Source of the DNA: Nematostella vectensis
Taxonomy: Eukaryota > Cnidaria > Anthozoa > Actiniaria > Edwardsiidae
Length of the DNA stretch: 64,000 nt
Reading direction: 5' to 3'
Assembly: GCF_932526225.1 (NCBI RefSeq)
Contig: NC_064039.1
Coordinates: 9,876,139-9,940,138 of the forward strand
The position numbers were made by a program, and so were the translations under genes. Below are positions 47,001 through 57,875 of the stretch, one piece after another. Within the stretch, counting starts at the first letter, position 1. The number at the start of each line of letters is the position of its first letter. The notes beneath the pieces are model-generated. The model did not search any database, was not told the DNA's origin, and worked only from the letters and a program-made list of their open reading frames with translations.

Positions 47001-48919
47001 TTAACATGATTAGGCACTAGAGATAGATGCGAACACTTCATTTCCAGAATGAACACTAAACATGACTTGGTACTACAGTTAGCGAAGGGGACAGCTACGG
47101 AAAATGACAGCTACAGGACATTTGTAGCACAAATGAAATGAGGCAAATAAACTTTTAAAGCAAAATGTTTCACAAAAAAGAAAATAATTTTTATTGATTG
47201 TAGACAAGATGATTGCGACACTTACTGAGACCAAAATAAACCGGTTCTCCTTGATAACTGCAACACATCCAACCACACAGACAATGATGACCAAGCAGCC
47301 TGCAGCAATCATGAGTCCCGGGACAGTCACATAGTTATCATTGGACAGTAGGCTGTTATACTGGCTTCTACTGGTAATCACCCATATGCCGACTGCCAGA
47401 ATGGCAATGCCGGAGAACTATTTGGTAAGGAACAAAATTAGTTAGCTAATCTGGGATCCTCTTTTGTTAACGGTTTTCATTTTTTTGGTGAAGAAGGCAT
47501 AAAGGGCAGACGGAGAAGATTACCTATTACTTTATGTTGGTCCAGTAACAGTGAACATTTTTTGTGTTCATGTTTCAAAGATGCACATTTTGTTGAGGAT
47601 TTGTCTTGTTTCTTTTTTTTCTTATCAGCTGAACAAATAATGGAACAACATTCAAAACAGTGTAGCCCATCAGCAAACGAATAATGAAAAAAGCACTATC
47701 CAAAATGTACCCACATAAGACATAAACAAATGCAAAAAATGTTCACAATTAATTAATACACACAAATAGCAGGATTCAACTGTACAATTTTCATTTGCAC
47801 CATAGTGAAAAGCACAAAGAGGGATGATGAAGATAAAAAATAGTGAATTGGCTTAGAAAACAAGCCAACTTTTGGTGAATAGATGAATCATATCAAGGCC
47901 CAGTCAAGGGAACATGCTCTTTAGGGTTCTTACCAATTTTTATGATTAATTTAGGGTATGGCAAACCTTAGGATTAGAATTGAAAAACACAAAAGATTGC
48001 AGGGTTGACACAATGTTCTATGATATAAATATTTGAAATTATAATATAATATAAGAAACCATAAATTAAACAACTTCAAAGGCACCATGATGGTATCTTA
48101 TCTAAGATAAGGCCAAGTCAAAACGACACAGGAGGCCAAAAAGTTATTACATTCTATTGCATTTCTATTAAAATATAATTTGTCTATTTATGTTGATCAT
48201 TTTATTTCTACTTCATAATAATAACACCATGGACAAAAAATGTTTATATATATAAACAATTTACTATGCATTTGCAAGTTGTCATTAAAAAAACTCACAT
48301 TTCCCTAAACCCTTCATTACAATAATGATAATTCAACATTTCTTTTTCCTTCCATAGAGACTACATTCAAGCCGAAGAATCAATACTTATTACTCAAAGA
48401 CATGCAGTCTCCATAGGTGACCTCTTTACTGTTACATGACTTTCGTTCAATTGGAATGACATCTTTATCATACAAAGACTTAACGCTATCTCATTCATAA
48501 TCTTGAAAGCAAAATGTTGCATGAAAAATCCATTATTAAGACATACAGGGACTTCTATGAAATAACTGCTTTCAAATTAGTATTCTGCTTAAATCTAGTT
48601 GGTTTTTAAGAGTGTGAATAAAACTTTTTCGTGGTACTTTAAACTATCTATGATCTTGAATGTAAAAAATTTGAATAAATATGAAAGTTTTTGCAACGTT
48701 CCTACTCTGTTATTATTCTAGTTTAGATTATTATACCCGGCTAGTCTATTAATACTGTTTTTAGGATTTGCAATGAAAATCAAGCAATCGAACACTCGAG
48801 TACATGGTTTCGCACGTAAAGAATTTGAAACTTACAAAAACTGACATTTGCTTAGAAAAGTCTGTCAAGGGAAAAATAAAAATGCTAGCATTGACAGGCT
48901 TGGAGAGAACGTCAAACAT
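44081..48919 (-). CDS. Tetraspanin B, CD63-like class, 246 aa
   Basis: Exons in gene order: 48919-48836 (tentative), 47417-47226, 46858-46784, 46189-46094, 45664-45509, 45086-45003, 44134-44081, all phase 0 and GT-AG. Exons 2, 3, 4 and 6 have exactly the same lengths as in tetraspanin A (64, 25, 32 and 28 codons), so the two are paralogues. TM2 and TM3 are clear (VTVPGLMIAAGCLVIIVCVV; LIMLVLIFILEIATGVVAVI). The large loop has CCGD, PDSCCKSPSPGCG and a following GC, with NNT and NNS sequons. The C-terminus is KYIEPY. The weak point is exon 1: the only in-frame candidate (MFDVLSKP to KQMSVF) lacks the usual KYLLF-FNxxFW start, so TM1 would be short, or the true first exon was missed. Exon 3 is preceded by decayed partial copies of itself. 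Confidence 0.87.
44240..44545. repeat. Degenerate C-rich repeat in tetraspanin B intron 6
   Basis: Words of the form TCTAATGAACACC, TAATAAACGCC and ATTGAGCACCCCCC recur at irregular 25-40-bp spacing, typical of a decayed interspersed repeat. Confidence 0.5.
46818..47080. repeat. Tandem partial copies of tetraspanin B exon 3, four units
   Basis: Units of about 70 bp carry, on the minus strand, an AG acceptor and the first 35-45 bases of exon 3. The working copy has AG at 46860-46859; the others are near 46946, 47018 and 47074. Copy 2 still encodes LIMLVLIFILEI; copies 3 and 4 have shifts. Confidence 0.8.
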
Positions 48920-50116
48920 GAAGCTGTGTTACGTTCGACTGTTTAATCTATTGTATCTGGGAGTACTGTTTTGATTGTGAATGAAATGAAGCTCACGATC
49001 GAAATGAGCAGTCGTGAGAATGTAAGGGGGCTGTCTTGTTATCACACTAGGTCTGTTCAACTTTCCACCTCGAAACTTACCAATAAAATCGTATTAAAGA
49101 ACATGTGGAAGGTCTTCAACCAGGTGACATTACAGCAACCAATATTTCTGCGTTTATCCATGATGTGAAAGTTCTTAATTCAAGAGAGAGAAGACGTGAA
49201 AGTTTGTCCCGAATAACAGATCTTGTCACAAAGTGCCGAGCGTGATCACTTGTAAACAGAGCGGATACAAGGCATGAACAAACTAACCAATAACTTCATG
49301 AGTTTACAGTCACGTGATGACATTCTAGAAATTCCTAGGTGCCGCCTGGAATTTCTGTCCTAAAAAATTGAGATAAATAAAATGATGTCACCCTTCATTT
49401 TGACGGGATGCTCCTATAATTTCTACAATATGTTGGTGGTATTTTTTTTCTTGTAAGAAACTTCTTGAAAGCGTTTTCTCGTTTTGTGTTCGTAATTCCC
49501 GCCAAAGTTTTGGCGGGAATTAATTTGTCGCGCGCGCGCCAACTGGGTTTTCCCGCCATTTTGCTATTTGTCGTCATATTCTGTGTTCATTCACCGTAGA
49601 GAAACTGCATTCTAGAGGGGTTGAAACATTTAAAAGTTTGAGAAAACTAAGCTACATTTTTACGGCTAAGCGAGTACTTAGGTAAGCCAAGACGCACCCA
49701 GAGCGCACATACATACCTAACAAAGGTCAAGAAAAGAAATGTTTAAAAGAAGACGGAAGGTTTTTTTCATGTTCAATTGAGAAAGTAGAAGTTCCCGTCA
49801 AGTTTATTTTACACACGCTCAGAGTTTTGAGCGTTGTGAGTAAGTTATTTTCGTTTTGATATTTGAATATAAGTATGAAGGTTGCCAATGAAAAAAATGT
49901 TTAAGCATATTAGTAGGCTGCAATGTTTTTATCCATTACCTACGTTATATGAGTTACTTAATGCAAACATAACCAATAAACAAATTCACTTCATTCATAA
50001 GATCAGCTGTCAATAACTTTTATATCTTTTTTATTTTAGTACTCTGTTAAACATAGTATTCAGTAACTTACTCTGAACTTGTACATTGTTGCAATTAATT
50101 TTGTCAGTTAACAACA
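48920..50116. other. Divergent intergenic region between tetraspanin B and HORMAD
   Basis: The 1.2-kb gap separates two divergent start codons and contains an E2F-like palindrome and a CG-repeat tract (49529-49540). No gene seen. Confidence 0.55.
49493..49558. promoter_or_regulatory. Palindromic E2F-like sites upstream of HORMAD
   Basis: The 14-base arm TAATTCCCGCCAAA (49493-49506) is followed after GT by its exact reverse complement (49509-49522). Each arm contains TTCCCGCC, an E2F/DP-type core. A third TTTCCCGCCA lies at 49549-49558. The sites lie about 560-620 bp upstream of the HORMAD start codon. Confidence 0.5.
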
Positions 50117-53100
50117 ATGGCAACAGCGCAGATGGTTAGAAATGAATCCAAAACAGTCAGTGTGAGTATTAACATCTGCTTACTTACTTAAGTTATATGT
50201 TTTCCTAGCTTTTTTTATTATTTCTAGTACTTTGTGTAACTATATTTGCAAATCTTTGTCTAGTGGTCAAGCATTTTTCCACCAGAACAAGTCACAGGTA
50301 TTTTTTTATTTCATTGGTCATTTACAAGTAATTTTCAATAGGCCATTCCAGCTATAAATTTGTGCGCATATAAACCATATAAACCTACCTCAACTACCAG
50401 AATGCAGCACACGCTTTTTTTAAGCCTACATCAAACGAAGCATGCGCTGCATGCCGGTAGTTGAGGTAGGTTCCCATGGTGAGTGTGCACGCATGTTTAT
50501 AGCTGGAATGGCTTATTGTAAAGGGTCACTGATAAGAGAAAGGAAAAATTGACAAATTTTAGCTTTTTTGCATTTTTTATGAAAATATTATCTGATGGGA
50601 AAGCCCTTGCAGGCTTTTTCAGGCAGATCACACACTCCCCTCACTCACCCTGCCTAAAAACACCTGTAGTGGTAGCTGAACCACAGATTTTTGTTTACAT
50701 TTCCTTACTAATAGAGCTTTTTTATGCAAGTGAACAATATGTTGGATTTGTACATATACTGAACAAATTTTCTAATATGTCCCTCTAGAACAACAGTCAG
50801 TGTTGTTTGTAAAGAAGCTACTTGCAGTTGCTGTAAGTATTTTTTGAGATCATGAAAGTATTTATTCTTTTATTTAACTCATGTATTATCACATATCACC
50901 AGGTGTCAAGTGTATCTTATTTGAGGTAAGAAAATGACATCACCTTATTATTTCATGGGGTGACCTCAAGCAATCTTTGAAGCAGAGAGGGTTTTTTTTA
51001 GTGTTGGATTTAGCTGGCCTATTGTCTATCTGTAATATAGCCACAATCTGCTTTCTAAAATGCACCCATCTACTAGAGCTACTGGATTAGTTAAACTTGA
51101 AAAAATCCCCCAGAAATTAAATATGTACCCCAACAAAGAAAACATTAACCACACCCTTTGATTGAGTTAATTATGTTTTTGTTGAAGGGCAATCTTCCCA
51201 GAGCATGCATTTGGTGACAGGCGTCTAGAAGGTATATCTAACTAAAGTAAAGCCCTACACTATTTTATGTATAGAGTATTCCACTTATTCTATTTATTTC
51301 AGATTTGAATCTAAAGATTTTGAAGGATGATAGTGCCTGCCCAGGTGCCTGTCAAGTGATTCAATGGTAGGAGTGGCCTATCTACATAAAGTGCTTGAAA
51401 ACATACTAGTTGTTCCAGGCCCAGGGCGGTATCCTATTTTGTTCTTTCATGGGTGGTCAGATTTTTATCAGAAAACTCACCCCCACCAGCCCCCTTCCCC
51501 CCCCCCCAGGAAAAAGTAGCCCCATTTTTCCAGAATGTTGCCCCCCCCCCCCCCCCCAAAAAAAAAAAAAATAGAAAAATCCTGGGCTTGTGTTCTGTTA
51601 ACAAACATTTTGTGTTGATTTGCAGGATAAAAGGATGTTTTGATGCTCTGGATAAGAAATATGTAAGTTAAGGGTATAAAATACATTTGATCATATGATT
51701 AGCTTTGTTATGTTTTTAATTCTCTGTTCTGAATTCTAGCTCAGGATGATTGTGATTGGGGTAAGTGTAAATTTTGAAAACACAAAATCTTTTTGTGTTG
51801 TTTGATTTTTTAAGCATGCAAAAAATGTTTACCTTTTAGATTTATGCTGATGCTGATGACCCCGATGTAAGTTCACAAAAGTCTGTCTTTTTAATTTGAA
51901 ATTGGAGTGTTATAACACTTGCATTCACTTTTTCTCCTAGACTATTATTGAGTCATATACATTCAAGGTATGAAGAAAAAAATGTTTCTCCTTTTTGTCT
52001 GTGTCATGTTTACAAAATGAAAACATAAAATCCCTTATTATATATTCTGTCTAATGCACACTTGGAAATGTGACATTACAGTTTACCTATAACAAAGAGG
52101 GAATGAGCATTTTTCGCAATGGCAATAAAATAGCAAGTGCCTACACTGAAGCTGAGACAAAGAAAGCAACCATCAGACTTCTGAGGTATTTCTTAGGAAT
52201 TTTACTTCTATAAGGTATTTTTCACTTAGTAAGCCATACATGAAACATCGACTTCTCATCTTCCCTTGTTTTTTAGAACAATCATCATCTTGACACAGAC
52301 CCTGACATCACTTCCAGGTAGCTATCTTATTATCTATATGCAGGCTTGTGTCCAGAGAGGATGGCTGAGAGGTCCGAACCCGCAACCCTGCTCATGTGAG
52401 AAAATGAGTTTGACTCTGGTTGACCGTGTTACGCATTTGGATAGAAAAAGTTTCTAGATGGGTCTAGTGACTAGCTAAGGATGCCGATTTTGAACTAAAT
52501 TACTAGTTGGGTCCCACCCTGCATTTTTGTCTAGACACACCCCTGATATGCCGCCAACTTACCCTCTTCACTATTTCCAGACGATGTCATGATGAGTATG
52601 AGACTGTACTACTATGATGATGGTAGGAAATTTTGTATTGTATTGATTGCAAATGTATTTTAAGGAGTATTATTTGTCATTTTTGTGGTGGACTAGTTCT
52701 AGTTTTAGATGATTATACAAATGTACAATTGTAAAAATACCACCCATCAGTGTTTTTTAAATTGTTTTATCTGTCTTTTTTTGCAGTAACCCCTTCATCT
52801 TACCAGCCTCCAGGATTCACGGTTTGTTCAAACTGTATACTGATAAAAAAATTGATTTATCAAAACATTTCATTTTTTCTTATGATTTGTATTGTAGGAG
52901 GCTACTAGCAGTGCGTTTGAATTTGCTGATGAGCCAATGAACATTAAAGTTGGAGATGTCTCTACGGTTCGTAGAGCTCAAATCTTTATGCAATCAGCAT
53001 TAGATGGCATCTTTAACTTCACTTTTGTTTTTGTTTGCATGTTTTCATGGATAACTACAGCCCTTCCACACGTAAGCATGACGCTTTATTCATATTGTTT

Positions 53101-56100
53101 ATATTGAACTCTTTTTTATTTCACTTTCATTGAATCACTAACTTCGAGGATCCAAAGGGCTTCTGTAATGAAACATCTGTCTATTCTTCACAAAAAATTA
53201 ATCTTTCCTATATCTATCTATAGATATCATAAAATATAATATATAACACCCCTCTGGGAAAGACCCGGCGAGCTTTTAGCGTCCACGGCACCCGATGAAA
53301 TTTCTAAAAAATCAACCCGAACAGTTTCTTTCTTACCCGACTAGTTAGTTGGAAACCACACTGACCTGGTGACAAAATTTCCAACCCGGTGAGTTCCCAT
53401 AAAAAACCCGACCAAAATCTAGGTTTCGCCGGGTCTGTTACGGAGTGGTGTTACATGATAATCTTGCGCAAAAGTTACCGTTTTTTTGTAAGGCGCGTAA
53501 ACTGGAACCTTAATTAATATGTTGCTTTTAACAGGGTTAAGCTACGGATAAAGACCGAGCTTCACCAATTTGAGCTGAAGGAGGATGACGAGGAAGACGA
53601 TACGACAGGCGTGGATGCTGGCGGGCTTATTAGAAACAACGCGGATGTTGATGAGGGGATGGAGGAAGACTCCCAGATGCCACTAGATCACACGGATAAC
53701 ACGCCTGTGACGGTAATATCCAGCAGCACACCAATGATACGGCATAGTTACGTTTGACTAATATTTCCCCATGTTGCTAACGATTCTGCGATTTCCTATT
53801 GAAAATTAGTTTTTTCAAAGAAATAATTTGGCAATTGACGCGCGGTCAAAAATATAAATCAGATGCTTTAAAGCGTTTTGTTACATTTTTTTTTATTTAC
53901 AGCATTTCCGCGAATTCGGAGCCGTGGATGACCACACCCCGCCGACAACTCTCACTGAGACTACTAGAAAAAGCGCCAAGCGTCAGAATGACTCTCAGCA
54001 GATTGTACCCGATGGGATGGAGTGTGACAAGGTGCCAATAGAAAGCCCAAATACACCAGGTAGGTTATCAAATGTCTGATGAACACAAAGATACGACGTT
54101 TGACTGTGTGTTGTACTCGACAGAGTACATAGTTGTTTTTGCTAAGCACAAATCAAATAGGCACTACGCTGAAGTATTCAATGTCAATGGATGGGGCTGT
54201 TGGAATATTTTTACTTATTTCCTCCTGTACAATCCCATGTCTGGTGTGCTAGAGACCAGTGCGTCGTATTTCCTTAGGTCTGAGAGGGACTGCAGGTGGT
54301 GTAAGTACTCGTGCTTCAAGCCAGCCATCCGGGGAGACCCCCAATATCGAGGAAGACATGCAAAAGACCGACGATACTGTCAGTTGTGCGTGTGGCTATA
54401 ACGAGGTGAGGCTTGGGTAAATGAACTGAGCGCAAAATATAGCGCATTCTTTATTTCGGTTATTGTTATTTTGTTGCGCATTTGTTGGCTAAGTCAACAC
54501 TTGTGCGTAGGATGGAGCTTCAAGTTTTCCGTGGGGCAATTTTCCCTGCATCTTTTTCCTAAAATGAAACGATGACGAATGGAAATAAAATGCAGATGGA
54601 AGAAACATGATACACAGAGCAATTCGCAATGTTACGAATTCTATTTTTCTTGCAACTTGCAACGCAACTGAAAACAAAAAACGCAACACCGTTCCTTCAA
54701 ATTAGATTGTTGTTTTTCCCGGTAGGATGACGGTTTGATGATCATGTGCGGAATCTGCAAGTTTTGGGAGCACGCCGTCTGTTATGGAATTCTCCAAGAA
54801 GAACAGGCTCCGGACTTCCACGTTTGTGCGAAATGCTGCAGGGTAATTTGCATTGCTGGACTAATTTGAAAAATACTCGTGGTAATTAATTCTGTGTTTA
54901 AAAGTGTCCCGCGACTGTTTCTACCTTCGTTGGGCCGGGAAAGGGATAGGAAAAATCAATCAATCCCTCATGCGGGCTTATGTTCTTGTTATTTTCAATT
55001 GAGATGAGTAAACTACCAATATTATATTTTCTATACTACAGAAACCGGGACAGCCACAATGCACGGATGCATTACTTGGCGAGCTTGGCTCAGTAGAGCT
55101 CCAGGTTAGTATCTGATATCGCAATTTATCTAAAGAATATAATAGAAGCATATTAAAGTAATTCCATTTTCCATAGGCTGCAGCGTTATGGAGACGTGCG
55201 TTGCTAGCATGCAGCGAGATGAGCAGAATTCTACCTACCACAATGTCACGCCGACTTGGTAATGATCTTCATATGCTCTTTATAGCGCGGTCCCAGAAAT
55301 TCGAATCGGGAGCAAGGTTTCAACTTTTTTGTTAATCTCGCAGGGTCTTCGTTTAGTGTAGATATTTCCCTAAGCTTGTAGTCAAGGGCACATGGACGAT
55401 TGTCCTCACGTCAATCGACTCAAAGAAGATGAATTGTGGCAACAATCTTGTAGGGGAATTTCAAAAACAACCCCCATCCCTCTGGGCTCCCTCGGCTCTT
55501 TACGCTGAAAATGCTGGCTAAAAAAATGTTGAACAGGTGTGGAGATGACAGTTGCTCATGGTTTGGTTAACAAGCTGGAAAAGGAAGGCTTTGTTCGTTC
55601 AGCAGCGAAAGGAAAAAGGTAGGTGTTGCTTTCATAATGGATGATTATCAAACTCTCTTTTGCGATCCCATAATCCCACCAGCGGTCTCCACATAAAGAA
55701 TGTCTGTGCAAAGTAAAATATTTTAGAGTGATGAAAGATTGGCGTTGATAGCCAGACACTTATCGATATGGAGTTCAATACCTTTTACTTTTGTACTTGA
55801 TATAACTATTATAACATATGGGAAACGCGTCACACCCATTTTCATCACTTCTCATATGCGTCCATATGCGACTTTTTGATTCTTGTTTTATACTTGTAGA
55901 CTGGGCAAGATAGTGAACAAGACAATGCTCAAAGAGGAGGAACTGAAAGAGTACATAAAGAAGCCAAAAGTGTCAGACAAACACTTAAGCAACACGCAAT
56001 CACAGAACACCGGGACCCGACAAACAGCGGTATGAATTCACTTTAATCACGATATTTATAAAGTTTATCTAGGATTAAAACGTATTCGACAATACTCAAA

Positions 56101-57875
56101 CTGTCCCTGGCTATCAACTACAACCTTGTCTACCCTTCCTCCTAACGATGGTATCAAATTGGTGCCATATTTACTTGGGTTAGCTGTAGCTTCATGGATT
56201 TGTTGATAAAACAATTTAGTTTGGTGCACCAAATTACTTTCTCTGACTCCCCTTTTTATCTCTTTCAGCAAAGCATTGATAGCATCACAGAGAAAGCTTC
56301 AATGATGGATGTGTCCGGACGCCGAAGAACCAAGAGAAATACGGTTAGTGTTTTAAGTTGTAATACTGTAATGTTATATATATATATTTAATGGTATACA
56401 CCTATTTCAAGAAAGGTTGTCAGTGTAAATGGCAAATGGAGATTGGCAAATAGCATTTATACGACCGAAAGTAAACATTCGTCTCGAAGAATATGGATAA
56501 ATCAAATCAACTATCCATTAAAGGTTACCAATGCTTGGCTCTGACATTGCTGGAATCGAACCCGTTTCAGAGAGGCGAGAGGCCCTTACGATGACGCGCT
56601 AGCCACACTGCGCCAGCTCTGTTTTACGGGATGATGTATGGTGATCATTATGGTGAAAAGTGTATCTCGGCCTTGATGATGATAGTAGTTTTTAAGGCTT
56701 ATTTTTATTTGCATCCAGGATGCCGACGAAAAAGACACTGATTCACCAACAAAGCAGAAGAAAAAGGGTGGAAAACGAGCGATATCAGCTTTAGACAAGG
56801 TAGAGTTATGCATTCTGCTGGGTGACTCATCGTATCTCAGGTTGCTTCTTCAAAGCAGCTTCTTTTGCTCTGTTGGGCTAGTGTTTGAGACGTCTGCAAT
56901 AAAAGTACTTTGTTTTTAAAACATACATACAACACCAATTATTAGATTTCCTTGTTTCCAAAACATGCCTACTCAATCCATCGAGTTTTTGTGCTTGTCA
57001 AAAGTCTACACTACGTGTGAGAGGGCTATAAATCTAGGGCGGGGAAAGGGGTGTGGAGTCTAGTAAAGTGGTCTGCATCTGGATAAAAACTAGGAATATT
57101 CAAATTTGTATCCAAGAGTAGAATCAAAAAGCCCAAACTCTCGCGATCTCGTACCAGAACAACGAATACAATATACCAAAAACTGGAAATCGACTCTGCC
57201 AAATTTTCGTCTTTAATAAGACTTCTTCAGGGCAAACTCAAATATTTGAGTATATATTTGAGTCATATATTTGAGTCTGCCCTGAAGAAGTCTTATTAAA
57301 GACGAAAATTTGGCAGAGTCGATTTCCAGTTTTTGGTGTATCAAATTTGTATCCAGATACAGACCACTTAACTAGACTCCCCACCCCCTTCCCCGCCTTA
57401 GATATAAAGCCCTCTCACACGTGACCGAGGTCTACATTTTTCAAACAAAACTCACCTGATATGTGGCCTTTACAGACCCAAACGCTGTGCAAATGTCTAT
57501 AGGGTTCTACAAGTTGCTATCTGACGCGGAGCTGCGAGGATTGTCTTGGTGTCCACGTAGCCTCGTTCCCTGGCTTCTATTGGTTGAGAGGCTTGTAGGG
57601 GTTAATCACGTCACTTTTGTTTTGCCGCTCGCCATAGGGACAGCTTATCGAAGAGAATGTTTGACAACAGATTGCTGTCACAAGACCCCTGGGAACGAGG
57701 CTAGTGGCTATGGTAGCGCGTGTTGCACAAGTTATCGTTTTGGTTGACTGTTTTTTTTTTTTTGTAATAGACGAAAGAGTTTGATATTTCTGACAGCCAA
57801 GAAGCCTTCCAAGACTGCGATGCCCCAGCAAGAAAGAGGAAATCCAGCATCTCAACCAAAGCAATATTGGTGTAA
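50117..57875 (+). CDS. HORMAD1: Meiotic HORMAD/Hop1-type protein with PHD finger and winged helix, 621 aa
   Basis: Twenty-seven exons: 50117-50161, 50264-50297, 50789-50832, 50903-50925, 51188-51231, 51303-51366, 51626-51662, 51740-51760, 51840-51866, 51941-51967, 52082-52185, 52277-52317, 52581-52622, 52787-52821, 52898-52966, 53061-53071, 53535-53712, 53903-54059, 54278-54405, 54726-54842, 55042-55104, 55177-55258, 55537-55618, 55900-56029, 56269-56343, 56719-56799, 57771-57875. Residues 12-230 are a HORMA domain with HORMAD1 landmarks (TEQQS, FPEHAFGDR, DALDKKYLRM, PPGFTEA, EPMNIKVGDVSTPFH). A PHD finger follows: C371, C373, C385, C388, H393, C396, C411, C414. Then a winged-helix-like segment (about 440-500) and a basic C-terminus (ARKRKSSIS), a possible closure motif. 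HORMADs coat meiotic chromosome axes and promote double-strand breaks and homologue pairing. Vertebrate HORMAD1 lacks the PHD part; yeast Hop1 has a related region. Confidence 0.95.
50336..50518. mobile_element. 183-bp foldback element in HORMAD intron 2
   Basis: The left end CAATAGGCCATTCCAGCTAT pairs with the right end ATAGCTGGAATGGCTTATTG. The inner arms CCTACCTCAACTACC and GGTAGTTGAGGTAGG also pair, so most of the element can fold. Confidence 0.85.
51416..51590. mobile_element. Short element, family A, with 5-bp target duplication
   Basis: The left end CAGGCCCAGGGCGGTATCC and the right end ATCCTGGGCTTG are degraded family A termini. TGTTC flanks both sides (51411-51415 and 51591-51595). 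It contains a run of 17 C followed by A residues. It ends 35 bp before HORMAD exon 7. Confidence 0.8.
52341..52545. mobile_element. 205-bp element, family B, complete copy
   Basis: The left end is CAGGCTTGTGTCCAGA and the right end TCTAGACACACCCCTG. ATATG flanks both sides (52336-52340 and 52546-52550). The CAGG termini plus a 5-bp duplication suggest a hAT-like non-autonomous element. A partial copy is at 26220. Confidence 0.85.
53244..53453. mobile_element. 210-bp inverted-repeat element in HORMAD intron 16
   Basis: The left terminus TAACACCCCTCTGGGAAAG leads to ACCCGGCG; the right terminus, reversed, reads TAACACCACTCCGTAACAG then ACCCGGCG. Internal ACCCGAC-type words recur. Non-coding. 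Confidence 0.75.
56530..56620 (-). mobile_element. tRNA-derived SINE fragment in HORMAD intron 25
   Basis: On the minus strand: A-box TGGCGCAGTGTGGCTAGCGC (56615-56596), then B-box GGGTTCGATTCC (56563-56552). Both match polymerase III consensus closely; a functional tRNA is unlikely because no paired acceptor stem was seen. Confidence 0.7.
57004..57436. repeat. About 430-bp imperfect palindrome in HORMAD intron 26
   Basis: Arms of about 200 bp face each other around 57240. Outer segments GTGTGAGAGGGCT and AGCCCTCTCACAC pair; inner segments including GACTCTGCCAAATTTTCGTC and TTAATAAGACTTCTTCAGGG have exact complements across the centre. The left arm has an extra insertion of about 60 bp. Confidence 0.9.
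57558..57703. mobile_element. 146-bp inverted-repeat element before the last HORMAD exon
   Basis: The termini TAGCCTCGTTCCCTGG and CCTGGGAACGAGGCTA are inverted repeats. It ends 67 bp upstream of exon 27. A matching single terminus occurs near 203-217. Confidence 0.75.

Noticed and set aside
56530-56620. A functional tRNA gene
   Set aside because: A and B boxes are good but no acceptor stem or terminator T-run pairing was seen; a SINE is simpler.
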